From Aerococcus sp. 1KP-2016 (GTDB taxonomy: Bacteria > Bacillota > Bacilli > Lactobacillales > Aerococcaceae), in NCBI RefSeq assembly GCF_002252085.1, contig NZ_NEEY01000011.1, forward strand, positions 1 to 50,769: 50,769 nucleotides of DNA. The letters are read 5' to 3'. Both the position numbers and the translations under genes were made by a program. The notes under the pieces were generated by a model. The model had not been told where the DNA came from. It did not search any database and saw only the letters and a program-made list of their open reading frames with translations. Shown here piece after piece: positions 43,239-50,769 of the stretch (positions are counted from its first letter, which is position 1; each line of letters starts with the position of its first letter).

Positions 43239-45041
43239 TTAAATTAAATCAGCTGATTCGTCTAAGAATGCTTTGACGTCTGCTGCTGGAATGTCGATAG
43301 CCGCTTGCCAGAAATCAGCTTGTGTTAAATCAACATTCAAATGTTTTTTCGCTAAATCTTCAGTTGTCATCTTACCTGTATCTTTCAATAAGGCAATGTA
43401 ACGTTCTTCAAATCCTTCTGGTTGCTTCAAGTATTCAGCGTAGATACCTAAACTGAATAAGTAACCAAATGTATATGGGAAGTTGTAGAATGGCACATCA
43501 TCAAAGAAGAAATGTAATTTACTTGCCCAGAAGTGTGGGTGTGTTTCACTTAATGCATCACCAAACGCTTCTTTTTGTGCTTCTGACATTAATGCATTCA
43601 AGCGAGATTCAGATATAAACCCCTTTTGACGTTCTGTATAGAAAGCTGTTTCAAATAAGAAACGAGATCGAATATTCATGAACATAGCTGTCGCATTTTC
43701 TAATTTCGCATTCAACAATTGTAAACGTTCAGATTTAGATTGAGCAGTTGCCAAAGTTGCCGCTGATACAATTTGTTCAGCAAAAGTAGACGCCGTTTCC
43801 GCAACATTCATCGCATATGCTTGGTTAGAAGCTGGTTCATCTTTTAAGACATCTGTATGGAATGAATGCCCCAATTCATGCGCTAAGGTTTGGGTATCAT
43901 TACGAGAACCTGTGAACGTCATGAAGATACGTGACTCACCGTTATTGATTGGTTCTGTAGAATAACCACCTGGACGTTTACCCGGACGGTCTTCCGCTTC
44001 AATCCAACGATTTTCCAAAGCATATTCTGCAAAATCAGCAAGTTTATCCCCAAAGGTTCTAAAGTTTTCAACTACAAATTCAGCTGCATCATCATATGTA
44101 TAGGTTGTTGGTTGGGCGTCATCAAAATTCAATGGTGCTTCCACATCTTGCCAGTTCAACTCAGATAGGCCAAGTAAGGCTTTTTTCCGATCTAAGAACT
44201 GTACAAAAGTGTCTTTATTATCAGCAATGGCTTGCCACATTGCTTCAACTGTTTCGCGTTTGATACGGTTGTATTCTAGGGGTTCTTCTAAGAAATCCTT
44301 GTACCCATGTGCCTTTTGGGTTGTTAAACGATAGCCAGCCAAGTGGTTTAAGACGTCTGCAAATACAGGTCCGTATTGGGTAAATGCTGCTTCCCATGCC
44401 TCGAAAATTTTGGCGCGATTTTCAGGATTTGGATCAGCATACATTTTGTTCATGGCTTGCCCCACTGAATAATCGTGGTGGCCGTCTGCCAAGTCAACTG
44501 AAATCGTCATAACAGATGAAATTGTTGCATAGGTATTGGCCCATCCAGAAAGTCCATCCACTTGTAATTCTGATAAAAGTGCTTCCGCTTGATCATCTAA
44601 TAAACGTTTCGCATCGCGGCGCTCTTCGGTTAATGGGAAGGCAATTTCCGCCAATCTCGGCTCAGTTAAGAATTGTTGGAAGGCCTCATCCGATAATGTA
44701 GCTAATTTTTTGTTGATAGATTTGCTCGCAATTTCATATGGTTGGAACAATGTTTGTAATTTATTTACTGCTGCTGTCGCCGCTTCATTACGCATATCCG
44801 CATCTGCAACCATGTTGGCATAGGTAATTGCCGTCATAAAGGCATTTGCAAAGTCATCGCGTTTTGCTTGTAAATCCGCAAATGTCGTTGCTGCATCTGC
44901 AGCATCTTGATCGAATGCATTCATTTCAGCAATTACAGCGTCACGTTGATCGGTTAATTTTACTAGTTCCTCTTTAAAAGCTTGACCAGTTACGCCACCT
45001 TGAAACAAGGCATCTAGGTCCCATGTATCATTATATTTCAT
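43239..45041 (-). CDS. pepF: oligoendopeptidase F
   Basis: Cytoplasmic zinc metallopeptidase of the M3B family that cleaves short peptides, 600 residues as usual. The zinc motif HExxH is in LAHELGHSFHTD (about residues 387-398), with the third ligand Glu in MNVAETASTFAEQI. The C-terminal FPYTFGYLFSLGIYAEYL is typical. GAGGG precedes the ATG. A 7-bp hairpin (GCATAGC/GCTATGC) lies after the stop but has no U-tract. Confidence 0.95.
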   Translation of the reverse strand: MKYNDTWDLDALFQGGVTGQAFKEELVKLTDQRDAVIAEMNAFDQDAADAATTFADLQAKRDDFANAFMTAITYANMVADADMRNEAATAAVNKLQTLFQPYEIASKSINKKLATLSDEAFQQFLTEPRLAEIAFPLTEERRDAKRLLDDQAEALLSELQVDGLSGWANTYATISSVMTISVDLADGHHDYSVGQAMNKMYADPNPENRAKIFEAWEAAFTQYGPVFADVLNHLAGYRLTTQKAHGYKDFLEEPLEYNRIKRETVEAMWQAIADNKDTFVQFLDRKKALLGLSELNWQDVEAPLNFDDAQPTTYTYDDAAEFVVENFRTFGDKLADFAEYALENRWIEAEDRPGKRPGGYSTEPINNGESRIFMTFTGSRNDTQTLAHELGHSFHTDVLKDEPASNQAYAMNVAETASTFAEQIVSAATLATAQSKSERLQLLNAKLENATAMFMNIRSRFLFETAFYTERQKGFISESRLNALMSEAQKEAFGDALSETHPHFWASKLHFFFDDVPFYNFPYTFGYLFSLGIYAEYLKQPEGFEERYIALLKDTGKMTTEDLAKKHLNVDLTQADFWQAAIDIPAADVKAFLDESADLI

Positions 45042-45209
45042 TTTGTACCCTCACTTTTCTCTTATAATTAATCATAATACCATTTTACCCCTTGTCCATT
45101 TCTTGTCAATCAATCCTCCCTATTCAGACAGATTCCTCAGACATTCCACTTGCTTAGCTATTAATTCCTGTTAAAATATAATTATTACGAATTGGAAAGG
45201 AATAGTGTC

Positions 45210-46262
45210 ATGAAGAACCAATATGTGGATACAAGTACAGGTATGGAATTTGCAGCCATCACCCTAGGCGACTACATTCCCAACGAAGATAACAAGCGTC
45301 TTTTCTCCCAACACGACCGCATTAAAAATATGGTGAAACTAGGTGTTGCCGTGGAACAAATGGGTTATGATGTACTCGGTGTCGGTGAAAGTCACCAAGA
45401 AGATTTTATCGCCAGTGCGCCTGCTGTTATTTTAGCGGCAATTGCGAGTCAAACTGAAAAAATCAAATTAACTAGCGCTACAACCGTCTTATCACTCAAC
45501 GATCCAGCCAGAGTCTACGAAGATTTCACCACCTTGGACCAAATTTCTGATGGCCGCGCTGAAATCCTGTTGGGTCGTGGTTCACGCCATGCTGCCTATC
45601 AATTATTTGGTTATGACATTCGCGACTACGACGAACTTTTCGCCGAAAAACTAGACCTACTACAAAAGATTAATAGCAACAAAACGGTCACTTGGTCAGG
45701 CAAATATCGCCCAGCTTTGGAGAACGCACAATTTTACCCAAAACCTTACGATGATAGCTTGCCACTATGGCGGGTGGTTGGCCAACACACCGCTTCAGCC
45801 AAACAGTCTGGGGAAAATGGTTTACCCGCCAATTTTTCATATTTATGGACAGGATCAAATCTCTTTAACAAACGTGTCGATATTTACCGCAATGCCCTAC
45901 GCCAAAATGGCTACGACCTAGCAACCATGCCAATTGGGATTTCAGGATCAGTCTATATTGCCGATGATATCAACACGGCTATGCGCGAATCCTACAAATC
46001 CATGTAACATACCTTCAAATATGTTCACGGCATTGATATGAACAAGCAAGACTTCATTAACGCCCGTTCATATAAACACCCTATGTTGATTGGTGACAAA
46101 CAACTGTTGATCGACAAAATCATGTATCAATATGAAACCTTCAACTTCCAACGCTTGACCTTGGAAATCGACAATGGCAATGAACCCGACAAAGTCAACC
46201 AACAACTAGCCAAATTCGCCGACGAAGTCATACCGTATATTAAAACACACACCAAAAACTAG
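45210..46262 (+). pseudogene. LLM-class flavin-dependent oxidoreductase, interrupted by an in-frame stop
   Basis: Luciferase-like monooxygenase family. The first part (45210-46007) carries MEFAAITLGDYIPN, VLGVGESHQEDFIASAPAVI, DQISDGRAEILLGRGSRHAA and ends at TAA after YKSM. The same frame continues from 46008 with HTFKYVHGIDMNKQDF to TAG at 46262, adding about 84 residues that complete the family's C-terminus. A single substitution (for example TAC or CAA to TAA) explains the break. GGAAAGGAA sets the start at 45210. The last stop codon overlaps the first bases of repeat array 4. Confidence 0.82.
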
Positions 46263-46660
46263 GATGTGAGGACCGACGCTCAGAAAGCCACCGGTGGCAG
46301 ACTATAGCAGTGAGGCACGCAGTGAGGCGCAATATAGTCTGAAGCACAGGGCTTTCCGGAGGTCCGAACTCAACTTTATAGGATGAGAGAAAAAGCGGTT
46401 TGGCCCTAACCACTGGAGGAATAGTGCCGTGGCACATGTAATGTGACGCAAACTATTCTGAAGTGGGCAAGGGACAGCTTTTTCGAACTCGACTTCACAG
46501 GATGTGAGCAATAGCGGTCAGCCCTCAACTGGTGGAAGATGAATGAAGGTGATGACGGTAGTCATCGACTAATTCATCTGAAGCAGGAAGGGGGTTGCTA
46601 TTGCGAACTCAACTTTAGGATGTGAGCAATAGCGATCTGCCCTCAACTTGTGGCAAATGA
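46261..46660 (+). repeat. 119-bp mosaic 3'-UTR repeat array 4
   Basis: The order is Y (46261-46379), Z (46380-46498), X (46499-46616) and a truncated X (46617-46660). Y: GGACC/GGTCC, AAAGCC/GGCTTT, inner AGACTATA/TATAGTCT. Z: AAAAAGC/GCTTTTT, CCACT/AGTGG, inner GAATAGT/ACTATTC, loop GTGCCGTGGCAC. X: GCAATAGC/GCTATTGC, inner AGATGAAT/ATTCATCT, loop ATGACGGTAGTCAT. The first bases form the stop codon of the preceding gene. It is the best-preserved array in the window. Confidence 0.9.
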
Positions 46661-46880
46661 AAAAAATAAGTCACACTTTGACTAGATTTGTGACTGATAT
46701 AAGAAAATAGGCCACTATTAACTAAAACCATGACTTATATAGAAAAATAGGCCACTATTAACCAAAATCGTGACTTATATAAGAAAATAGGCCTCTATTA
46801 GCCAAAAACCTTGACTTATATAGACAAATAGGCCCCTCATCCATTACATCTGTGACTTATATGAGCTAAATAAGTCACAG
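46661..46880. repeat. 40-41-bp tandem repeat array
   Basis: TGACTTATAT (or TGACTGATAT) recurs at 46691, 46731, 46771, 46812 and 46853, giving periods of 40, 40, 41 and 41. The following part, AGAAAATAGGCCACTATTA, holds a small AATAG/CTATT dyad and decays towards the right. Both ends carry the inverted motif AATAAGTCACA. There are no spacers, so it is not CRISPR. Confidence 0.85.
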
Positions 46881-46952
46881 CCAAAAGGAACACGAAGTTG
46901 GGTTGTAATGAGCATAATCCCACATATTTTATTTTCAGACGATTAAACAAGG

Positions 46953-47231
46953 GGCTGGGACAAATGGCCTCTAAAAAGGCGTACACAATTCTTAATAAGC
47001 GTTGTGTACGCCTTTTACTTTGAAAAATTATTATAAATTTTGATTGAAATATATCGTGGGAACGGGTTAATGGACTGAAAGCGTAGTTCCTTAGCCGTGA
47101 AAGAGGATGAAATCGAGACCTTGGCTCGATTTCAAATTGAAAGATCTTGGCTTTCAATGGTCCCACGGCTCACAAGGAACGTACACTGTAAGGACGAAAA
47201 ATCTTTGACTTTAATTTTTTATCCCAGCCTC
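46953..47231 (+). repeat. 279-bp three-way-junction repeat, copy 2
   Basis: The arms GGGGCTGGGACAAA (46953-46966) and TTTTTTATCCCAGCCTC (47215-47231) are complementary. The hairpin GGCGTACACAA/TTGTGTACGCC and the junction with GAAATCGAG/CTCGATTTC and a perfect ATTGAAAG/CTTTCAAT are as in copy 1. It sits in a convergent gap, 10 bases from the stop of the next minus-strand gene. Confidence 0.85.
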
Positions 47232-47240
47232 TTACCTATC

Positions 47241-47423
47241 CTATTTCTTACGTCTCTTTTCAATTTCCAGTACAAAACCTACAATAATAATGGCTGCAAA
47301 GATAAAGCGGAAGTATACTAAGACATTTTCCGCATTTGGTATAATCAGAATCGTCAATAAGTAGACAATAAAGAAAATAATTAAGGCTGCACGCCAACCC
47401 AAGCTTTTAAATTTTTCCCACAT
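47241..47423 (-). CDS. small membrane protein, hypothetical
   Basis: A 60-residue protein with two hydrophobic segments (about residues 11-28 and 36-52) and a basic C-terminus EIEKRRKK. AGGAGGATATTTAAC-type spacing supports the ATG at 47423. I do not recognise a family. It lies 24 bases after the nucleoid-associated protein gene on the same strand and may be in its operon. Confidence 0.65.
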   Translation of the reverse strand: MWEKFKSLGWRAALIIFFIVYLLTILIIPNAENVLVYFRFIFAAIIIVGFVLEIEKRRKK

Positions 47424-47447
47424 TAGTTAAATATCCTCCTGGATGCT

Positions 47448-48455
47448 CTAAAACATATTCTTAATCTTTTCAATATTCTTAATTTCAACAGATAAAGTAC
47501 CATCCGGATTATTCTTGATTTCTACGACATCTGGATCATTAAATAAGTTTAGTGGAATGGATAATTCAATGCCATTTTCAAATTTAAATTTTTGACGTTG
47601 CATATTATTACCAAGTAACTCTGGCATATAAGGTGTTTCATCCGCAAGTCCGTTCTCTTTGGTTTCCTCAAAGTAAACTTGCTTTCTCGAAAAATTATCT
47701 CCATACATAGCATCCGCAATTACTTTATTATCAATCGCTTGGTTCTCTTGAATGGTATCATGCAAAATCTGTTTCACTTCAGCTAAATCTTGGTAGTCAT
47801 CTTCGCCAAACTTCTTAGCAGTTTTCGCAATTGCCTTTTTAATAATATTCACGGATTCCTTCATGCTTGGATTCGTTTGTACATCTAAGAAAATTTCGCT
47901 GAAATAGTTGATGCGTTCACCATATTCTTCAATCAAATGTTTCTTTTCAATCAAGAAGTATTCTTCTGTACCGACACAGTATAAGAAGCCTTCATCAATC
48001 GCTTGTGTTGGACTCGGTAAAATAGCCCGATTGATAATCAAATCATTCTTTAAACTATCTTCTTCATATTCCACATAATGGGTATAGGATTCATTGTGGT
48101 TCAACTTAAACATGCCCACAAAGTATTCCTCATCTAGCCAGAAACCCGCCCATAACAAGTCAGCTGGCTTAATATCTGGATTCACCTTGACGAAATGATA
48201 GAATCGATTGGTTAGCTTTTGTGTGCCAAAAAGAAAGTCTTCAGGCGTTTGCATGTGCTGCACAATTTCCTTCACCGGACTTCTGTCGGGTAATTTGCCC
48301 ACCTTTTGTTGGGAAGTATACATAATTTTCCCCATCATCTTTTCAATATATTCAATCATGTATTGCGCTTTATAGTCCAAGAAAGTCTGCGATAAGACAG
48401 CTTCATTGGTATTGGTATCAAAAATATGTAATACTGCGGCATCAATCCGTATCAT
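47448..48455 (-). CDS. nucleoid-associated protein (NdpA/YejK-like)
   Basis: Protein of 335 residues in the family of the 37-kDa nucleoid-associated protein. The N-terminus MIRIDAAVLHIFDTNTNEAV, the central DLLWAGFWLDEEYFVGMFKL and the C-terminal KFENGIELSIPLNLFNDPDV are characteristic. In E. coli YejK binds nucleoids and topoisomerases; the role in Gram-positives is unclear. GAAGGATTAAG selects the ATG at 48455. It is divergent from the alkaline phosphatase gene. Confidence 0.85.
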   Translation of the reverse strand: MIRIDAAVLHIFDTNTNEAVLSQTFLDYKAQYMIEYIEKMMGKIMYTSQQKVGKLPDRSPVKEIVQHMQTPEDFLFGTQKLTNRFYHFVKVNPDIKPADLLWAGFWLDEEYFVGMFKLNHNESYTHYVEYEEDSLKNDLIINRAILPSPTQAIDEGFLYCVGTEEYFLIEKKHLIEEYGERINYFSEIFLDVQTNPSMKESVNIIKKAIAKTAKKFGEDDYQDLAEVKQILHDTIQENQAIDNKVIADAMYGDNFSRKQVYFEETKENGLADETPYMPELLGNNMQRQKFKFENGIELSIPLNLFNDPDVVEIKNNPDGTLSVEIKNIEKIKNMF

Positions 48456-48506
48456 TCTTAATCCTTCTTTCCTTAGCATTCTTATCTATTTTACAATATA
48501 ATGTCC

Positions 48507-48535
48507 TTGTACGATAGAAAACTTGAAATTATATT
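48507..48535 (+). promoter_or_regulatory. alkaline phosphatase promoter
   Basis: TTGTAC (48507-48512) and TATATT (48530-48535) are 17 bases apart. Confidence 0.65.
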
Positions 48536-48570
48536 GAAATGTCATTTAAAACTGAAAGGATGCAGTGTAT

Positions 48571-49883
48571 ATGATCGTCAATGATGGGCAAAATCGTCAC
48601 CAAGCAAAAAACGTTATCTTCATGGTTTCAGATGGTATGAGTGTTTCCCTCGCATCTGCTTATCGGGAATATCTGAATCAGGAACCCGGTCACTTGCGCA
48701 AGACGGATATCTTCAATCGTCATCTCGTCGGCCAACAATCGACCTATTCCCTTGATCCCTGGGCAACTATTACCGATTCGGCAGCATCTTCAACCGCTAT
48801 GGCCACTGGCGCTAAGACCCTCAACGGTGTCCTTGGCCTAGATGCGAACATGAAACGTGTTGATTCTGCCTTGAAGTAGCCAAGGCACATGGGAAAAATA
48901 CAGGTATCGTCGTGACCGCAGAAATCTCTCACGCTACGCCCGCTGGCTTCGCTGCTCATATCCAAAACCGAACTGAATACGCCGAAATTGCCAACCAATA
49001 CTTTGATGATACCATCAATGGCCAACATAAAATTGACGTCATGCTTGGCGGTGGACGTAATCATTTTATCAGAGACGATCGCAATCTAACCAAAGAATTC
49101 CAAGCTCATGGGTATGACATTGTGCACACCAAGCAGGAGCTACTCAATTCGACTCATCCGCACGTACTCGGCCTCTTCTCCGAATTTGGCTTACCTATGG
49201 CCGTCGACCGGTGGAGCAACGTTACCCCTAGCCTTGCAGAGATGGTTGGAAACGCCATCGACCGCCTCAATACCGGCGACCAAGGATTCTTCCTTATGGT
49301 TGAAGGGAGCCAAATCGACTGGGCAGCCCACCATCAGGATATAGTCGGCATCATCAGTGAAATAGACGATTACGCCAAAGCATTTGAGACTGCCATTGAG
49401 TTTGCGAAAAAAGACGGCAACACCCTTGTTATCTCAACCTCCGACCACGCGACCGGCGGGATGACCATGGGCGTCAACAACATCGACTCCTGGTTACCAG
49501 CTTATATACGAAAAATCCAGTCAACACCAGAGCATATTGCCCAGTTAACCCAAGAAAGTAATGATTGGATTCAAGTCATCCAAGATAACATCCAATTTGA
49601 ACTGTCATCAACAGAGCAAAATAAATTGCGCGCCATCCATAATACTTACGTCTACACCTATGAAGAAAAAGTATCGCGCTTAACCGATGCCATCAAGGAG
49701 ATTGTAGACCGTCGCTCCAACACAGGTTGGACTACCGGTAACCACACGGGCGAGGATGTTAATGTGTATGCTTATGGTCCAGCCGCCCAATACTTTAGTG
49801 GCTGGCATGAAAACTCTGACACAGGAAAAATGCTCAAAGCGCTTGCTGCCAATCAAACACCTCATTTGGAAGATGAAAACTAA
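48571..49883 (+). pseudogene. alkaline phosphatase (PhoA family), frameshifted
   Basis: Alkaline phosphatase superfamily enzyme. The first frame holds the metal-binding VSDGMS and the catalytic serine in TDSAASSTAMATGAKT, and stops at TAG after DSALK (48879). The continuation, in another frame, is VAKAHGKNTGIVVTAEISHATPAG and onward with MLGGGRNHF, MVEGSQIDWAAHHQD, STSDHATGGM and TTGNHTGEDVNVYAYGP to 49883. One G restored at about 48874 (TTGGAAGTA for TTGAAGTA) joins them. No signal peptide is visible at either GTG 48565 or ATG 48571, unusual for a family that is generally exported. Confidence 0.87.
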
Positions 49884-49903
49884 TTGCCTGAATGAAATGA
49901 CTC

Positions 49904-49934
49904 GAGGTTGGAACAAAATGTTCCAACCTCTTTT
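49904..49934 (+). terminator. alkaline phosphatase terminator
   Basis: GAGGTTGGAACA (49904-49915) pairs with TGTTCCAACCTC (49919-49930), followed by TTTT. It shares the GAGGTTGG core with the arms of the three-way-junction repeats. Confidence 0.92.
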
Positions 49935-49966
49935 GCTGTATTGTGACCGATTTAATTACAGCATAA

Positions 49967-50138
49967 TTCGAAATACTTGAAAATAATGCGAAATTTTATA
50001 GCATAGAATTTCATATTATAAATAAATGGCCAATATTATAGTATGACGATGGGTACTTTATAGAAGGGGAAATTTATCTAGAATGGGATTATATTCTCTA
50101 AAAAAATATCCTATTTTAGAGAATCGCAATTTATTCCG
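49967..50138 (+). repeat. 173-bp AT-rich dispersed repeat, copy 2
   Basis: Homologous along its length to the minus strand of 31379-31207. It has no open frame and lies between the alkaline phosphatase terminator and the insertion sequence. Confidence 0.65.
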
Positions 50139-50328
50139 TAAATTTCAAGTTTAAGTTAGCCACTACAGGTAACTCATTTGTTTGATACTGTAACTGCCTT
50201 GTTATTCTAATTCAGTGACCCATTGATAATGAGCTGAGGGATGGTAGTTTTCCGACCAATCTGGCCCCAGGCCATCTTTCTAGACATGAAGCCATGCAGA
50301 GGGAGGCGCGTTGTCAAGGAATAATGGG
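50139..50328. other. left flank of the IS30-type element
   Basis: This stretch changes from AT-rich repeat to noticeably more GC-rich sequence from about 50215, probably marking entry into the insertion sequence. I could not identify its terminal inverted repeat or a target duplication, since the other end lies outside the window. Confidence 0.35.
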
Positions 50329-50769
50329 TCAAGCCACCAATCGGGCTTGCTTGAATGCCCGGACAAATGTGTCATGTGGTGTCGCATAACCTAAAATTTT
50401 CCGCGGGTAATCGTTCATCCAACGTTGGATCCGTAAAATCTGATTCTCGCTCACATCACTAATCGGGCTGCCCTTGGGGATGAAACGGCGAATTAATTTG
50501 TGCTGGTTTTCGCTCGTCCCACGCTCCCAAGAAGCATAAGGATGGCTGAAATAGACGTCAGCTACATCTTTCAGGGCATCGTGTAGACCTGAAAATTCTG
50601 ATCCATTGTCGGATGTAACGGTCTTAAATAATTGATCGAAGGTAGCGCCAGCCCGTTCTCTTAGCTGTTGAACCGCTTGGTCCACCGATTCGGTGTCCTT
50701 CCCGTTCAACTTTAGGATGACTTCAAAGCGTGTCTGCCGTTCAGCCAGCGTCAGCAGCACGGCATCCGA
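50329..50769 (-). mobile_element. IS30-family transposase, partial (runs off the window)
   Basis: C-terminal 147 codons of a DDE transposase of the IS30 family. The frame is open to the last base of the window (DAVLLTLAERQTRFEVIL at its start). The second catalytic Asp is in TSDNGSEF and the Glu in SWERGTSENQHKLIRRF. It ends FKQARLVA and TGA at 50329. Base composition is higher in GC than the neighbouring genes, consistent with a mobile element. The N-terminal helix-turn-helix part is outside the window. Confidence 0.93.

Noticed and set aside
46240-46511. Open frames with similar peptides (CATALFLQWLG, CATALFFQWLG, ATALFFHWLRAERFFSHP) at 28004-28258, 31705-31908 and 46302-46511
   Set aside because: They lie on one strand of the 119-bp modules, have no ribosome binding sites, start and stop at different module points, and their similarity follows from the conserved palindromic DNA.
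46661-46880. CRISPR array
   Set aside because: The units are contiguous 40-41-bp tandem copies without unique spacers, and no cas genes are present.
50139-50328. Terminal inverted repeat of the IS30-type element
   Set aside because: Only one end could be in the window, so a repeat cannot be demonstrated without the other end.

Overview
The window is a gene-dense, AT-rich chromosomal segment of a low-GC Gram-positive bacterium of the order Lactobacillales. The gene content supports this: spxA, mecA, MetNIQ transporters, an infC-rpmI-rplT operon behind an L20-type leader, a Thr T-box on thrS, an amaP/DUF2273/asp23 operon, polA-mutM-coaE-nrdR-dnaB-dnaI, and a streptococcal-style folate cluster with a FolB-FolK fusion. 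An Aerococcaceae member, perhaps Aerococcus, is my best guess. That is inference from the style of the proteins, not a demonstrated assignment.

Layout. 0.2-6 kb: trpS, spxA, mecA, corA, lplA and an acetyltransferase. 6.2-10 kb: a methionine-type ABC transporter with two lipoproteins around metN and metI (Q-N-I-Q), behind a hairpin-rich leader. 10.2-11.7 kb: ribosomal protein/IF3 operon. 11.7-15.7 kb: thioesterase, a hypothetical gene, a third MetQ-like lipoprotein, tag, and a HAD phosphatase. 16-18.3 kb: thrS with its T-box. 18.3-19.7 kb: Asp23 envelope-stress operon. 19.8-27.8 kb: replication and repair block plus a MaoC-like gene. 28.7-31 kb: M20 peptidase and histidine phosphatase. 31.9-34.6 kb: a persulfide module of three rhodanese-type proteins (one fused to a CoA-disulfide reductase) divergent from a CstR-like repressor, with two operator-like palindromes between. 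34.7-39 kb: folate biosynthesis. 39.2-45 kb: glutathionyl-hydroquinone reductase, YdbC, MFS, DUF1801, uracil-DNA glycosylase family, pepF. 45.2-50.8 kb: interrupted luciferase-like gene, repeats, nucleoid-associated protein, frameshifted alkaline phosphatase, and an IS30-type transposase running off the right edge.

The most unusual content is intergenic. Four arrays (about 15.73-16.00, 27.94-28.18, 31.41-31.90 and 46.26-46.66 kb) are built from about 119-bp modules. All modules share a head (AGGATGTGAG), a tail (CGAACTCAACTT) and the motifs flanking an inner stem. The stems themselves differ between module types while keeping complementarity. Three of the four arrays start within one or two bases of a stop codon, in the sense of that gene. 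A second family (three copies) folds as a three-way junction with compensatory changes. There are also a dispersed 173-bp AT-rich repeat (two copies) and a 40-41-bp tandem array.

Several genes look interrupted by single-base deletions: coaE, the MaoC-like gene, folP, the uracil-DNA glycosylase family gene, the alkaline phosphatase, and possibly the end of cstR. Because coaE is normally essential and folP important, deletion errors in the assembly are a serious alternative to real gene decay. This should be settled before any of these is called a pseudogene.
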